Below, piece after piece: positions 27,949 to 39,685 of a stretch of DNA of 64,000 nucleotides. The notes below the pieces were generated by a model, which worked only from the letters and a program-made list of their open reading frames with translations, searched no databases and was not told the DNA's origin. Each line of letters opens with the position of its first letter. The stretch's first letter is position 1. The DNA is from an uncultured Pelagibacteraceae bacterium (GTDB lineage Bacteria; Pseudomonadota; Alphaproteobacteria; Pelagibacterales; Pelagibacteraceae). A program made the position numbers and the translations under genes. The stretch spans positions 1 through 64,000 of the forward strand of contig CACAFZ010000001.1 in assembly GCA_902531885.1 (NCBI GenBank). Reading direction: 5' to 3'.

Positions 27949-28881
27949 ATGTTTTCTGTAATTTTTCCAGGCCAAGGATCCCAAACAGTGGGCATGGTAA
28001 AAAATCTTTATAATAAATTTACATATGTTAAAGAATTATTCAGCAAAGCTGACGAAATATTAGGGCTATCAATTAGTAAAATGATACTTGATGGACCACA
28101 AGAAAATTTAGATCTTACAGAAAATACCCAACCAGCAATATTTTTGGCAAGTTATAGCATTTATCAAATGATTAAAAATGAAACTAAATATGATTTAAAT
28201 AAAGCTATATTTTATGCAGGACACTCATTAGGTGAGTATTCAGCATTAACAGCAACTGAGTCGATTAGATTTGAAGATACTTTAAAACTTTTAAAAATAA
28301 GAGGAAAATCTATGCAATCGGCAGTTCCAAAAGGTGAAGGTGGAATGATTGCGGTACTTGGTGCAGAAATAAATAATGTTACAGAAATAATAAGTAATAA
28401 TAATAAAAAATATCAATGTTTTATTGCAAATGATAATTCCGTTGGTCAAATTGTTGTAAGTGGAAAAACAAATGACATAAATTTATTTGCAGATGATCTA
28501 AAAAAAGCAAAGATTAAAAATATAAAACTAAAAGTGAGCGCACCGTTTCATTGTAGATTAATGAATCATGCTACAGATATTATGAAAAATGAAATTTCTC
28601 AATCAACAATTGCTGACTCAAAAAATAAGATAATTGCCAATGTAACAGCCAAAGAAACATATAAAGCCCAAGAAATTAAAAACTTGTTGATACAACAGAT
28701 TGAAAGCCCAGTCAGATGGAGAGAAAGTATTCTATATATGATTGAAAAAGGAACTAAAACTTTTGTTGAAATTGGTCCAGGAAAAGTATTATCTGGAATG
28801 ATAAAAAGAATTGATAAAAATGTTAATACAATTTCTATAAATGAATATGAAGATTTAAATAAGTTAGAAATAAATGATTAA
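27949..28881 (+). CDS. fabD: Malonyl CoA-acyl carrier protein transacylase
   Basis: VIFPGQGSQTVGM, AGHSLGEYSALTA, SAPFHCRLM. Confidence 0.95.
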   Translation: MFSVIFPGQGSQTVGMVKNLYNKFTYVKELFSKADEILGLSISKMILDGPQENLDLTENTQPAIFLASYSIYQMIKNETKYDLNKAIFYAGHSLGEYSALTATESIRFEDTLKLLKIRGKSMQSAVPKGEGGMIAVLGAEINNVTEIISNNNKKYQCFIANDNSVGQIVVSGKTNDINLFADDLKKAKIKNIKLKVSAPFHCRLMNHATDIMKNEISQSTIADSKNKIIANVTAKETYKAQEIKNLLIQQIESPVRWRESILYMIEKGTKTFVEIGPGKVLSGMIKRIDKNVNTISINEYEDLNKLEIND

Positions 28882-29608
28882 TTTTAAAGGAAAAAAAATA
28901 ATAGTAACTGGCGCAACAGGCGGGATAGGAAAAGATATTGTTAAGAAATTTATTTCTTTAGAAGGAAATGTGCTTGCCACAGGAACTAAAGTAGAAAATT
29001 TAGAAAATCTTAAAAAAGAATTTCCAAATATAAATATTCTCAAATTTGATATTTCTGAACATAATAAAATTGAAGAATTTATTGAAAATGCTAATTCTCA
29101 ATTACAAGGCGTAGATATCCTTGTAAATAATGCCGGTACAAATATAGATAATTTATCTCTAAGAATGAAAATAGATGAGTGGAAAAAAATAATTGATATA
29201 AATTTAACTTCTACATTTCTTTTAAGTAAATATGCAATAAAAAATATGTTAAAAAATAAATATGGTAGAGTAGTAAACATCGCCTCTATCGTTGGGCATA
29301 CAGGAAATTTAGGACAATCAAACTATTCAGCTTCGAAAGCAGGTATAATTGGAATGTCTAAATCTTTGGCAATTGAATATGCAAAAAAAAATATAACTGT
29401 TAATTGTGTATCACCAGGGTTTATTCAGTCAAAAATGACAGATAACATTGTTGAAAATATAAAGGCGATCTTGACTTCTAGAATACCTATGGCCAAATTA
29501 GGTACTGGAGATGATGTGGCAAATACTGTTGCTTTTTTGGCATCTGATGCAGCCTCTTATATCACAGGGGAAACTATACATGTTAATGGTGGTATGTATA
29601 TGTCTTGA
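28874..29608 (+). CDS. fabG: 3-oxoacyl-[acyl-carrier-protein] reductase
   Basis: VTGATGGIGK, NNAGTN, YSASKAGIIGMSKSLA, ITGETIHVNGGMYMS. Confidence 0.95.
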   Translation: MINFKGKKIIVTGATGGIGKDIVKKFISLEGNVLATGTKVENLENLKKEFPNINILKFDISEHNKIEEFIENANSQLQGVDILVNNAGTNIDNLSLRMKIDEWKKIIDINLTSTFLLSKYAIKNMLKNKYGRVVNIASIVGHTGNLGQSNYSASKAGIIGMSKSLAIEYAKKNITVNCVSPGFIQSKMTDNIVENIKAILTSRIPMAKLGTGDDVANTVAFLASDAASYITGETIHVNGGMYMS

Positions 29609-29662
29609 CAAAGCCTTTTAAATATTTATAGACGATAATAACTTAATATTACAAGGAAATTT

Positions 29663-29902
29663 ATGTCAGATGATGTTTCAAGCAAAGTGAAAAAAATAGT
29701 TGCAGACCACTTAGGTATCGAAGAAACTAAAGTAACCGATGAATCAAGTTTTATAGATGATTTAGGCGCAGACAGCTTAGACACTGTAGAACTAGTAATG
29801 GCTTTTGAAGAAGAATTTGGGTCAGAAATTTCTGACAGTGAAGCCGAAAAAATATTAACAGTTGGTGACGCAATTAAATTTATTGAAAATAAGTCAAATT
29901 AA
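29663..29902 (+). CDS. acpP: Acyl carrier protein
   Basis: [24 protein letters not shown] phosphopantetheine site. Confidence 0.97.
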   Translation: MSDDVSSKVKKIVADHLGIEETKVTDESSFIDDLGADSLDTVELVMAFEEEFGSEISDSEAEKILTVGDAIKFIENKSN

Positions 29903-29917
29903 TACGAAATAAAATTA

Positions 29918-30541
29918 ATGGTTTCGGAAAATGATGGGATGATGGTAGTTTTATCCTCCCCATCTGGAGTTGGCAAAACTACCTTAGTTCATAAAATAGC
30001 ATCTTTAAAAAAATACAAAATTTCAGTTTCTTATACAACAAGAAAACCTAGAACTAATGAAAAAGATGGAGAAGACTATTATTTTATTTCAGAAAATAAA
30101 TTTAAAAATTTGATAGCAAATAAAGAATTGATCGAACATGCCAAAGTATTCAATAATTATTATGGAACATCGAAAGATAAAATATTGAATTACCTTGTAA
30201 GTGGAAATAATGTACTATTTGATATTGATTGGCAAGGCACAGAGCAAATTAAAAATAAAAAATTAAATTATAAATTAATTACAATTTTTATTTTACCTCC
30301 AACTAAGAAAGAGTTGTTTAATCGACTTTCAAATAGAGACATGAAAGATAAGTTAATTGTTAATGAAAGAATGAAGCAATTTAACGAAGATGTGTTACAC
30401 TGGAAAAGTTATGACTATGTAGTCATAAATGATGATTTGGATAAATGTTGCTCAGAAATAATTGAATATATTGAAACTAATTCAAAAAATAATTATGATA
30501 AAAAATTTATTGAAAAACATGTTAATGTATTAATTGGTTAG
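29918..30541 (+). CDS. gmk: Guanylate kinase
   Basis: [34 protein letters not shown]. Confidence 0.95.
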   Translation: MVSENDGMMVVLSSPSGVGKTTLVHKIASLKKYKISVSYTTRKPRTNEKDGEDYYFISENKFKNLIANKELIEHAKVFNNYYGTSKDKILNYLVSGNNVLFDIDWQGTEQIKNKKLNYKLITIFILPPTKKELFNRLSNRDMKDKLIVNERMKQFNEDVLHWKSYDYVVINDDLDKCCSEIIEYIETNSKNNYDKKFIEKHVNVLIG

Positions 30542-31327
30542 TTTTTCATATTCTTTACATATTTCATAATAAGTATTGGGAGATAAATTTTGCGGTCTAT
30601 TATTTTCATTTAAATTTAATTTTTTGTAAATTTCCAGGTTATTTAAAAATATTCTTTTAATAGGTTTTTTTATCATTTTTCTTCTTTGGTTAAAAAAGGT
30701 ATTCGTAATAAATTCTAGATTTTTTGCATTTTTAATTTTAAAATAGTTATCTCTAGGCTCAAAAACAAGTATTGTACTTTCTACTTTAGGTTTAGGATAA
30801 AATGAAGAAGGGTTAATATCTCTTATTTTTCTAATATTTAGTTTCCAAGATGAAAGAATAGATATTCTTCCGTACTCTTTCGTATTTGAACTAGCAACTA
30901 TTCTATTTGCAACTTCTTTTTGAAAAACAAGTATCATTTTTTTACAAACTTTATTTAAATCTTTTAATTTTATCCACTTAACCAATATTTGTGTTGAGAT
31001 ATTATATGGAAGGTTGCCAAATATTATCATTTTATTACGTGAAAGCTCATCTTCTTTTGTATTCAATATGTTTTCATTTATTATTTTAATATTTTTAATT
31101 TTTTCAAATCTTTTTTTTAAGGCAATACAAAGGTTTGAATCTTTTTCAATAACTATTATATTTTTTGGTTTCTTATAAATTAATTTTTCTGTCAAGTTAC
31201 CGGTTCCAGGTCCAACTTCAAGAACAGTATCTTCATTATTAATTTCCCCTAAATCCGCAATTATTTCCAATAAATTTTTATCTATTAGAAAATTTTGACC
31301 TAAGCTTTTTTTTGGTTTAATTTTCAC
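30530..31327 (-). CDS. rsmA: 16S rRNA dimethyladenosine transferase (KsgA/RsmA)
   Basis: [43 protein letters not shown]. Confidence 0.95.
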   Translation of the reverse strand: MKIKPKKSLGQNFLIDKNLLEIIADLGEINNEDTVLEVGPGTGNLTEKLIYKKPKNIIVIEKDSNLCIALKKRFEKIKNIKIINENILNTKEDELSRNKMIIFGNLPYNISTQILVKWIKLKDLNKVCKKMILVFQKEVANRIVASSNTKEYGRISILSSWKLNIRKIRDINPSSFYPKPKVESTILVFEPRDNYFKIKNAKNLEFITNTFFNQRRKMIKKPIKRIFLNNLEIYKKLNLNENNRPQNLSPNTYYEICKEYEKLTN

Positions 31328-32298
31328 TTAATTTCGTTAAAAAATTTGATGGCAGCGTAAAGTGACTGTGGGTCAGATTGATTTTTACCTATCATTTGAT
31401 TATTGGTACCATGATCAGGTGAAATACGGATATAAGGTAATCCCAAAGTTATATTTATAGCATCAAATTTATATAATGTTTTTATAGGAGTAAGTACTTG
31501 ATCGTGGTACATGCCAACAACCACATCAAAATTTATCAAATTTTTATTCTGAAAAAAAGTATCAGCTGAATAAGGTCCTTTTACATTTATTTTTTTTTCT
31601 TTAAGGGTCTTGATTGCAGGTATTATAATTTTATCTTCTTCACTAAAACTATCAGTTGTTTCACAGTGAGGATTTAAACCAAGTACAGCTATGGAAATCT
31701 TTTTGTTTAAATATTTTTTATAAAATTGATGAATTTTTTTTACGTTATTTATGATTTTTTTTTTTGATATATTTTTACAAACATGCTTCAATGGCAAATG
31801 TGTAGTTATTGGTGAAACACCAGTTTTATTATTGTAAATTAACATTACAACGTCATCAATGTTGCTTTTTCGTGATAAGTATTCAGTTATTCCAGGATGT
31901 TTTTTCTTTAAAAAAGACTTTTTTGAAACTGGTCCATTTATCAAACCTACAGCTTTATTTTTTTTTAATATACTTAAAGCAATATTAAAACAATTCTCTA
32001 TATATTTTGAGGATTTATGAGAAATTTTATCAAATGTTTTTTTAAATTTAAAATTGACATTAATAATATTTATATACTTATTATCTATACGATTTTTTAA
32101 AATATCTGTTTCTTTTAAAATTTTTAATTTGTAAGAATAATTTAACTTATGCATTTGTTTTTGAAATAGGTCTTTTGATGTAATTAATATTATTGGAATT
32201 TTTATTTTTTTAATTTTTTTTTTGTATATTTTTAAAAATATTTCAGAAAAAATACTATAAGGTTCTCCCGATACTATAATTAAAGGTTTATAGTTCAT
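31324..32298 (-). CDS. pdxA: 4-hydroxythreonine-4-phosphate dehydrogenase
   Basis: NGPVSKK, LGLNPHCETTDSFSEEDK, GPYSADTFF, YHDQVLTPIKTL, ISPDHGTN. Confidence 0.92.
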   Translation of the reverse strand: MNYKPLIIVSGEPYSIFSEIFLKIYKKKIKKIKIPIILITSKDLFQKQMHKLNYSYKLKILKETDILKNRIDNKYINIINVNFKFKKTFDKISHKSSKYIENCFNIALSILKKNKAVGLINGPVSKKSFLKKKHPGITEYLSRKSNIDDVVMLIYNNKTGVSPITTHLPLKHVCKNISKKKIINNVKKIHQFYKKYLNKKISIAVLGLNPHCETTDSFSEEDKIIIPAIKTLKEKKINVKGPYSADTFFQNKNLINFDVVVGMYHDQVLTPIKTLYKFDAINITLGLPYIRISPDHGTNNQMIGKNQSDPQSLYAAIKFFNEIK

Positions 32299-33221
32299 TC
32301 AATTTCCTGATTAATAGCTACTTTTTTAAAATGTTGGCGCGAAAACTCAGATAGTTTGTTGTTCATTTCGTAAGTAATTCTTCTTTTAACTATTTGATCA
32401 ATATCAATTTCTTCTTCTTCAATTATTTTATCTTTTATAAATAATATTATATATCCATCTCTGATTTTTATTGGGCTTGTGTATTCACCAATATTTATTT
32501 TTTTTAACTCTACTATTATTTTTTTTGATAATTGATTTTCATTAATCCATCCTAACTTTCCATTAAATTTGGCTGACTCACTTACACTATATAAGTTGGC
32601 TGTATTTTCGAATCCAATTTTTTTTATACTTTCTATAATTTCATTTGTTTTTATTTCAATTTCACCTTTATTTTTAACGCTATAAATTATTTCATGTAAA
32701 AAATATTTATATTTTTTAACTTGATTTTCTAATTCATTCATTATTTTTTTTCTTATATTTTCCTCATCAATAACTACCTGGTTCTTAAATTTTTTATATA
32801 TTAGCATGTTCCAAAGGTGTTCAATATAAATTTTATAAACAAGATCTTTATAAAGAATATTTTGGTTTTTTAGATAATTTTTTAAATCAGGTAAATTATT
32901 TATTCCGAATCTTTTTGCAAATCTTAATATAGTTTCTTCCTTTAAACTGCTTCCATCATTTATTTCATAATATTTTGATAATTCGATAATTTTAATTTTT
33001 TCATTTACCAACGAATCTTCTGCGTATTTGTTAATTTTATTTTTATCAACATTTGATAATTTTGGATTTAGAGCAACTATAAATTTAACCTCATTTTCTA
33101 CGTCTATATTAGTTATAGTATGTTCGTTTACACTCTTTTTAATAAATACTTTTTTTTCTATTGAGTTAACTTTAAAAGAAAAAAAAATTAAAATTAAAAA
33201 AAAAAAATATTTTTTTTTCAT
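32295..33221 (-). CDS. surA: SurA-like parvulin peptidyl-prolyl isomerase / chaperone
   Basis: Signal peptide, SurA-N-like domain, parvulin-type GKLGWINENQLSKKI...GEYTSPIKIRDGYIILFI; position next to lptD and pdxA/ksgA. Confidence 0.8.
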   Translation of the reverse strand: MKKKYFFFLILIFFSFKVNSIEKKVFIKKSVNEHTITNIDVENEVKFIVALNPKLSNVDKNKINKYAEDSLVNEKIKIIELSKYYEINDGSSLKEETILRFAKRFGINNLPDLKNYLKNQNILYKDLVYKIYIEHLWNMLIYKKFKNQVVIDEENIRKKIMNELENQVKKYKYFLHEIIYSVKNKGEIEIKTNEIIESIKKIGFENTANLYSVSESAKFNGKLGWINENQLSKKIIVELKKINIGEYTSPIKIRDGYIILFIKDKIIEEEEIDIDQIVKRRITYEMNNKLSEFSRQHFKKVAINQEIE

Positions 33222-35557
33222 CAGTAACTTGGTGAAGTTACAGTTCCAAATGACCCTAAAGTTACCGTAAACATCAATTCTTCTTCTGGCTTTAAATCGT
33301 CATTAGTATAATTGCTTTTTTTGTATTCTACACTGGCTCTTAAACAATCATTTTTATACTCATAAATTAAATTATTATATTCAGTTATATCTGTTTTTTT
33401 GTTATCTCTTTTTGCAAAAGTAAGGCTATGATTGTCATTATGGTTATATTTAATACTTGATGTAAAATAATTATTATTATCTGATCCAATTTCATCATCC
33501 AAATACTCAAATGACGTAACAAACCTATTTACGTTAACATTCAAATCAACACTGTCATAGCTTGAGTTTCCTATATCAGTAAGATTAAAAACATAATCCA
33601 ACTCTACAATATCTTCATTTAACAATGTAATGTTTCCAAAAATATCTGAAGACTTATCACCAATTGAACTTGATTTAGGTAAATCTTTATTTTCTTCATC
33701 CCTAAATACTTGGGCCAATCCTAGTTTCAAAAATTCATTATTACTATCATTTTCTATAAGTTTATAGTCAAATCCGATAGTTGCTGAACCTCCACCCTCA
33801 ACAGGCTTGATTCTCTCTAGATCAAAAATATTGTTATATTCTATCCTTTTTTCATCTGCTGAAGTGTTTTGATTTTTGCCAGGGCTGTAACGAAAAGAAA
33901 TTTTTGGATCAATTATACTGTTAAAAGTATTGCCTCTATTAATTAAAGGTAGTGCAATGTCATAAACAAATCCACCAATTAAATCGTTACGTTCTTTTTC
34001 TGGCGCTCTGTCTACTTTCATATTAGTATTTTTAAAAACTAAACTCCAATCTGATTTTATACCTGAAGCAAAATATTTTTCCTCTGGGCTATAAGTAAAT
34101 TTATTTGTAACATCAAGTATATCCTGATTAGTGTTAAATTTTTTGTTATAACTTTTTAAAGAATATCTTAAATTATTAAATGATTTTGAAAAATCTACAT
34201 ATGGATAAATATACTCGTATCTATCGTTATTTTTTTTTGCCATATCCTCAATTATTTTACTATAAATATTAAAAGAAAAATCTTCATCGTAAATCGTATA
34301 ATCAATGTAAGAATCAAGAATAGTTTTATTTTTAATTATTGGTGAAGAAATATTATAAGTATTCAGATATGTATCATTATTAGTACCTTGTAAATTTATT
34401 TCTAGAAAACTTCTGTCAAAATTATTTGATTCAATATTGTATTTTGAATTATAAAACAAATGTGATCTTGAGTTATTTTCATGATTAAAAAAACTGAAAT
34501 CAGCTATATGAAAAGAGTTTTTGTTAGCCTGTCTATATTCTGTTTGTAGAATTGCTTTATTCGTCTCAAAGAATCTTGGACTAAATGTTAAATCTTTGTT
34601 TTCAGATATTACTTTGAAATATGGTAATTTAAAACTTGCTCCTAAATTCTTCGAGTCAGCAAATGTTGGAAATAGAAAGCCAGACTGCCTTTCCACAGAG
34701 GGATCAGGATGAAAAAATCTTGGAAAATAAAAAACAGGTACATCATAAATTTTTAACCAAGCATTTTTATAATTCATTAATTTTTTTTTCTTATCATGAT
34801 TAATTTCTTCAGCTTCGATCCTCCAAGGAGGACATCCATCAGTTTTTTTACAAGTTGTAAAAACTCCTCTAGCGATTAATGTTTGATTTAGATCGTCAAT
34901 TATAGTTCTTCCTTTAATTCTATATATGTCTTTTTCATTTTTTTGGTCTCCCATATTTACGTAAAAATCTTTACCAATCATTTCTTTATTTTCTAAATTA
35001 ATTTTAATTTTCTCAATCGAATAACTGTTAGACACATTGTCGTTAAATAAAGCATTATCACCTGATAATATATTTTTTAGTTGATCTATTTCAAAATTAT
35101 CCATTAATAATGTGTTGCTATATTTATCTATTATTTTTATTTTATTTTTAGAAAAAATTTTATTTTCATTTTTAAAATAAATTATTTCTTTACCAAATAA
35201 GGTATAATTATCTCCATAATAAATTATTGTGTCACCTTTTAAAAAAAACTCTTCCTCTTTTTTTTTGTATTCAGCAAGTTCAGAGTTAATTTTGATCTCT
35301 TTTAATTTATCAATTATAGTTATGTTCCCTTTTGCCTTTAATTCTTGAATTGTTTTATTATATGAAAATTCATCTCCTGTTATTTCAATACCGTTATCAG
35401 AAATAATATTAAATCCTTTATTCCCAGTTAGCAATTCTCCATTCTCTAAAATATTTATCTCTGTAGTTTTAATGTCAACTTCATCAGAATATAATATGAT
35501 AGCAGAGTTAAATGCTAAAATTAAAACAATAAGTAATTTAAAAAATTTATTTTTCAT
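33221..35557 (-). CDS. lptD: LPS-assembly protein LptD
   Basis: Signal peptide, OstA-like N-domain, PVFYFPRFFHPDPSVERQSGFLFP, long beta-barrel. Confidence 0.92.
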   Translation of the reverse strand: MKNKFFKLLIVLILAFNSAIILYSDEVDIKTTEINILENGELLTGNKGFNIISDNGIEITGDEFSYNKTIQELKAKGNITIIDKLKEIKINSELAEYKKKEEEFFLKGDTIIYYGDNYTLFGKEIIYFKNENKIFSKNKIKIIDKYSNTLLMDNFEIDQLKNILSGDNALFNDNVSNSYSIEKIKINLENKEMIGKDFYVNMGDQKNEKDIYRIKGRTIIDDLNQTLIARGVFTTCKKTDGCPPWRIEAEEINHDKKKKLMNYKNAWLKIYDVPVFYFPRFFHPDPSVERQSGFLFPTFADSKNLGASFKLPYFKVISENKDLTFSPRFFETNKAILQTEYRQANKNSFHIADFSFFNHENNSRSHLFYNSKYNIESNNFDRSFLEINLQGTNNDTYLNTYNISSPIIKNKTILDSYIDYTIYDEDFSFNIYSKIIEDMAKKNNDRYEYIYPYVDFSKSFNNLRYSLKSYNKKFNTNQDILDVTNKFTYSPEEKYFASGIKSDWSLVFKNTNMKVDRAPEKERNDLIGGFVYDIALPLINRGNTFNSIIDPKISFRYSPGKNQNTSADEKRIEYNNIFDLERIKPVEGGGSATIGFDYKLIENDSNNEFLKLGLAQVFRDEENKDLPKSSSIGDKSSDIFGNITLLNEDIVELDYVFNLTDIGNSSYDSVDLNVNVNRFVTSFEYLDDEIGSDNNNYFTSSIKYNHNDNHSLTFAKRDNKKTDITEYNNLIYEYKNDCLRASVEYKKSNYTNDDLKPEEELMFTVTLGSFGTVTSPSY

Positions 35558-36629
35558 TTATTCTTACTAAGCCAAATGATGTAATAATTGTTAAAAATAA
35601 GATTGGCAACCAAATTGAGACAAAAGGGGAAAGATCTTTTGTTTCACCCACAATATCAAAAATATATCTAATGAAATATATTGATACGGAGATAAGAACA
35701 CCAACGGTGATAAAAAAAATTCTATTTCTTTTTCTGTTTAGATTAAGCATTACCACTGAAGATATTAAGGCCATCAAAGTGACATAGAACGGGTATGAAT
35801 AAAGTTTATTCAAGTGAAATACTATTTGTTTTGATGAAAAATTAATTAAATTATTATCTTTAGAAAAATTAAATAAATTCCAAATTGATATGGAATATAA
35901 ATTTGAAAACAAGCTATACAATTTTTCTTTATCAAAACTAGTTTCAAAATTTAGCTTTTCATAATTTTTTTTTGGTGAATTATCTTCATAAACTAACACA
36001 TTTTCCATAACCCATTCAAAATTTGTTATGTCTGCTTTTTCTGACTCTATGTTTTTAACCAAATCAAAACTGTCAGTGAAAACTGTTATTGAAACTTTTT
36101 CCAAATAATTATCTCTAAGTTTTTCTGCATTAATAAAATTTATTGTTTCATTTTTTTGATCTTTTAGCCATAAGCCATTTGCAGTTACAGCAGCAAGATA
36201 TTTATTTTCTTCAGATAATTTATTTTTTAAATCATAATAAAAGTGCTTTAGCTCAGCTGATAAATTGTAAAATAATGTTATAACTAGTATTCCAACTACA
36301 AAAGAACAGATTGAAATAATACTCATTATTTTGAAATTATTTAGTCCGAACTTGTTCATTGAGTCAATTTCTTCACTTTCATATAAATTTATAAAAAAAT
36401 ACTGTGATGAAATTAAAAAAATAAATGGAGATATTTCATAAATTAAATATGGTATGTTAAGTGAAGTTAATAATATTGCATAATAAAAACTATTATTTTT
36501 ATCCTTAAGAAAACTTATTTCTTCAAAAATGTTTAAAACAAAAACTAAACAAATAAACACCAACAATACAGTTGCTAAACACGAAAAATAACTTTTTAAT
36601 ATATATTTTTGATATGTTTTTATAATCAT
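35547..36629 (-). CDS. lptG: LPS export ABC transporter permease LptG
   Basis: YjgP/YjgQ family profile, follows lptF on the minus strand. Confidence 0.85.
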   Translation of the reverse strand: MIIKTYQKYILKSYFSCLATVLLVFICLVFVLNIFEEISFLKDKNNSFYYAILLTSLNIPYLIYEISPFIFLISSQYFFINLYESEEIDSMNKFGLNNFKIMSIISICSFVVGILVITLFYNLSAELKHFYYDLKNKLSEENKYLAAVTANGLWLKDQKNETINFINAEKLRDNYLEKVSITVFTDSFDLVKNIESEKADITNFEWVMENVLVYEDNSPKKNYEKLNFETSFDKEKLYSLFSNLYSISIWNLFNFSKDNNLINFSSKQIVFHLNKLYSYPFYVTLMALISSVVMLNLNRKRNRIFFITVGVLISVSIYFIRYIFDIVGETKDLSPFVSIWLPILFLTIITSFGLVRINEK

Positions 36630-37759
36630 TAATTTTTCGTTGTTAAATTCCTATTTAAATAAAAATAATTAATAAAAAAAATTAAAAAAGGTAGAGTCAA
36701 AAAAACAACCGTATTTAAATTATTTTCACCTGCATATCTAATAGATATTTCTGATAAAGATATAGTTATAAATCCATTAATAAATAAAAAAAATTTAAAA
36801 TTTGAATATTGCCAAAAATCTTTTGATTTTAAAACAAGTATGCTGGCAATAAATGCTAGCAAAGGAATATAAATTGGTAAATAAAGTCTTTTTAAAATTT
36901 CTCTTATGATTTCACCCAAAACTTCTTTGTTACATCGTATAAATTTTGGTTTTTTAATATCTAAGTTAAAATATTTTAAATAAATTTCATCTTTAAAACA
37001 ATAAAATAAATCAAATAAATTTGCTTCTTGTATTTTTGGATACAAAACTGTTTTTGTGAGATATTTAGATAAATTAAACTGAGTTTTATCAAAAGAAAAA
37101 TTATTAATAGAACCAGAGTCATGATCAATTATTTTTCCGTTGTAAAGTATTAGATAATTAGTGTTATTTAAATTTTTAATTTCTCCTTCTTTAGCAGAAA
37201 CTATTTGAAATTTATCTTCTCCTAATCGATCTTTTAAAAAAACATCATAAAGTAAATTATTTTCTTTTTTGCCAATAAATATAGTTAAATCCTTTACTGC
37301 ATCGGTAAATTTTTGCTCATTAATTATTGATCCTAAATAATTTACTTTCGAATCCCTTACAAAGGATTTAGCTTTATTGTTAGAGTAAGGAACTATGATA
37401 GCGCTCAATACCAATTGAAATAATAAATAAATTAATGAAAATTTAACTATTTTTCTGGCAAATTCTTTTTTTCCGATACCGTTAATCCAAAATAATAACA
37501 ATTCATTTTTTTCTTCATATTTTATCAAAACATAAAATATAGATATAAAAAAAATAAATAATAATATTCTACTTATAATTTTCGGAAAATTGTAAAGGGT
37601 ATACATAAAGTAAATTTCCAGACCATGGCCGTCCTCTGAAACCAAATCTAAGAAATTTACAGCTTGAGTAATCCAGATAATTAGACTTATACTGAAAATA
37701 CTAATTATAAAAAATAAAGTTATATTGTTAAAAAGCTTTCTAAAAATTAATTTTTCCAT
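36629..37759 (-). CDS. lptF: LPS export ABC transporter permease LptF
   Basis: YjgP/YjgQ family profile, 6-TM permease with large periplasmic domain. Confidence 0.85.
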   Translation of the reverse strand: MEKLIFRKLFNNITLFFIISIFSISLIIWITQAVNFLDLVSEDGHGLEIYFMYTLYNFPKIISRILLFIFFISIFYVLIKYEEKNELLLFWINGIGKKEFARKIVKFSLIYLLFQLVLSAIIVPYSNNKAKSFVRDSKVNYLGSIINEQKFTDAVKDLTIFIGKKENNLLYDVFLKDRLGEDKFQIVSAKEGEIKNLNNTNYLILYNGKIIDHDSGSINNFSFDKTQFNLSKYLTKTVLYPKIQEANLFDLFYCFKDEIYLKYFNLDIKKPKFIRCNKEVLGEIIREILKRLYLPIYIPLLAFIASILVLKSKDFWQYSNFKFFLFINGFITISLSEISIRYAGENNLNTVVFLTLPFLIFFINYFYLNRNLTTKN

Positions 37760-37818
37760 TGAAATAAGATAATTTTATAACTATATACATTCAACTTTAA
37801 GTATATATTTTAAAATTT

Positions 37819-39282
37819 ATGAGTGTTCAAGTTGTCTATAAAAACAAGGCTAAAACTAGCGATCTGAGTGAGGTTGTTTTATTTTCTGATGAAAAATTTC
37901 AAATAAAAAATGGAAAAAACATATTTTCTAAACCCCAGATATCGTACATCGAAAAAGTTTTAAAAAATAAAAATAAATCAAAAAAAAATTTTATTTCTTT
38001 CAACATTAATGAAAATTCTAGTCTTATTTTAATATCTTTAAAAGATAGTTTAAAAAGCTTTGATGTAGAAAGTCTGGGAGCATCCTTTTATGATTTTGTA
38101 AAAAAAAATTCATTTAATAATATTTCAATAATTACAGATAGTGTTAAAAGCAAACCCGGAAAAGATTTTGTAGGACGTTTTATACATGGTCTAAAATTGA
38201 AATCATATGAATTCAATATATATAAATCAAAAAAAACTAAGCATAATATTACAATTAATATAATAGGTAAGCAGAGTTCTTTTTCAATCAAGAATAAATT
38301 AAAATTTAAAGCTCTTGAAGAAGGGACAAATTTTACAAAAGATTTAGTTTCAGAACCCGGTAATATTTTACATCCAGATGAATATGCAAAAAGACTCTTA
38401 AAATTAAAAAAACTAGGACTAAGAGTTACCGTTTATGATAAAAAAAAATTAAAAAAACTAGGAATGAACGCTTTAATAGGAGTTGGACAAGGAAGTATAA
38501 GAGGATCATATCTAGTAACAATAGAGTGGAATGGAACAAAATCTAAAACTAAACCTTTAGCATTTGTGGGAAAAGGCGTTTGCTTTGACACAGGAGGTAT
38601 TTCGTTAAAACCAGCAAGATTTATGGAAGATATGACATATGATATGGCAGGGTCCGCAGTTGTTGCAGGTTTGATGAAAAATTTTGCTATTAGGAAAGCC
38701 AAAATCAATGCAGTAGGAGTCGTTGGTCTTGTTGAAAATATGCCAGGTGGAAATGCTCAAAGACCTGGTGATATCGTAAAGTCTTATAGTGGAAAAACTA
38801 TAGAGGTATTGAATACAGATGCAGAAGGAAGATTAGTATTAGCAGATGCTTTAACATTTACTGAAAAAAAATTTAGACCCAATTTTATTGTTGACCTAGC
38901 AACTTTAACAGGAGCTATAATTGTTTGTTTAGGATCTGAGTATGCAGGCCTTTTTTCAAATGATGATATAATTTCTAAAAAGATTTTTGATGCTGGGGAA
39001 AAAGTAGGAGAAAAAGTATGGAGATTACCACTACATAAAAACTACGATAAACTGATGGACTCAAAAAATGCAGATGTTCAAAATATAAATTATGTAGGTG
39101 GTGCAGGATCAACAACTGCGGCACAATTCTTACAGAGATTTATTATAAATAAAACACCTTGGGTCCATTTAGATATAGCAGGAATGGCATTTTCTAAATA
39201 TGCAGGAGCTCTAAACTCAGGGGGTGCAACAGGTTACGGAGTAAGATTGTTAAATAAATTTGTGGAAGATAATTATGAGTAA
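37819..39282 (+). CDS. pepA: Leucyl aminopeptidase (M17)
   Basis: GKGVCFDTGGISLKPA, MAGSAVV, NTDAEGRLVLADAL. Confidence 0.95.
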   Translation: MSVQVVYKNKAKTSDLSEVVLFSDEKFQIKNGKNIFSKPQISYIEKVLKNKNKSKKNFISFNINENSSLILISLKDSLKSFDVESLGASFYDFVKKNSFNNISIITDSVKSKPGKDFVGRFIHGLKLKSYEFNIYKSKKTKHNITINIIGKQSSFSIKNKLKFKALEEGTNFTKDLVSEPGNILHPDEYAKRLLKLKKLGLRVTVYDKKKLKKLGMNALIGVGQGSIRGSYLVTIEWNGTKSKTKPLAFVGKGVCFDTGGISLKPARFMEDMTYDMAGSAVVAGLMKNFAIRKAKINAVGVVGLVENMPGGNAQRPGDIVKSYSGKTIEVLNTDAEGRLVLADALTFTEKKFRPNFIVDLATLTGAIIVCLGSEYAGLFSNDDIISKKIFDAGEKVGEKVWRLPLHKNYDKLMDSKNADVQNINYVGGAGSTTAAQFLQRFIINKTPWVHLDIAGMAFSKYAGALNSGGATGYGVRLLNKFVEDNYE

Positions 39283-39685
39283 CATCCAACAAACGCTATC
39301 TATAATTAAACCTGACGCGGTAGAGAGAAATTTATCAGAAGAAATAAAAAAAGTATTTAAGAATAACAATTTTAATATCTTGAAAGAAAAAAAGGTAAAA
39401 ATATCAAAATCTGAGGCTGAAAAATTTTACCAAATACATCAAACAAAGCCGTTTTATAATGATTTATGTGAATATCTTTCTTCTGGGCCAATTATAGCAA
39501 TGATTCTTGAAAAGAATGATGCAATCTTGGAAAATAGAAAATTAATGGGAGCAACAGATCCTCTTAAAGCAGACATTGGAACTATTAGAAAAAAATATGG
39601 AATTTCAATAGACAAAAATTCTGTGCATGGATCTGATAGCGAAGAAAATGCAAAAAAGGAAATAGATTTTTTTTTTAAAGATTAA
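39275..39685 (+). CDS. ndk: Nucleoside diphosphate kinase
   Basis: TLSIIKPDAVERN, MGATDP, NSVHGSDSEENA; start chosen at MSNIQQ rather than ORF start 39260. Confidence 0.95.
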   Translation: MSNIQQTLSIIKPDAVERNLSEEIKKVFKNNNFNILKEKKVKISKSEAEKFYQIHQTKPFYNDLCEYLSSGPIIAMILEKNDAILENRKLMGATDPLKADIGTIRKKYGISIDKNSVHGSDSEENAKKEIDFFFKD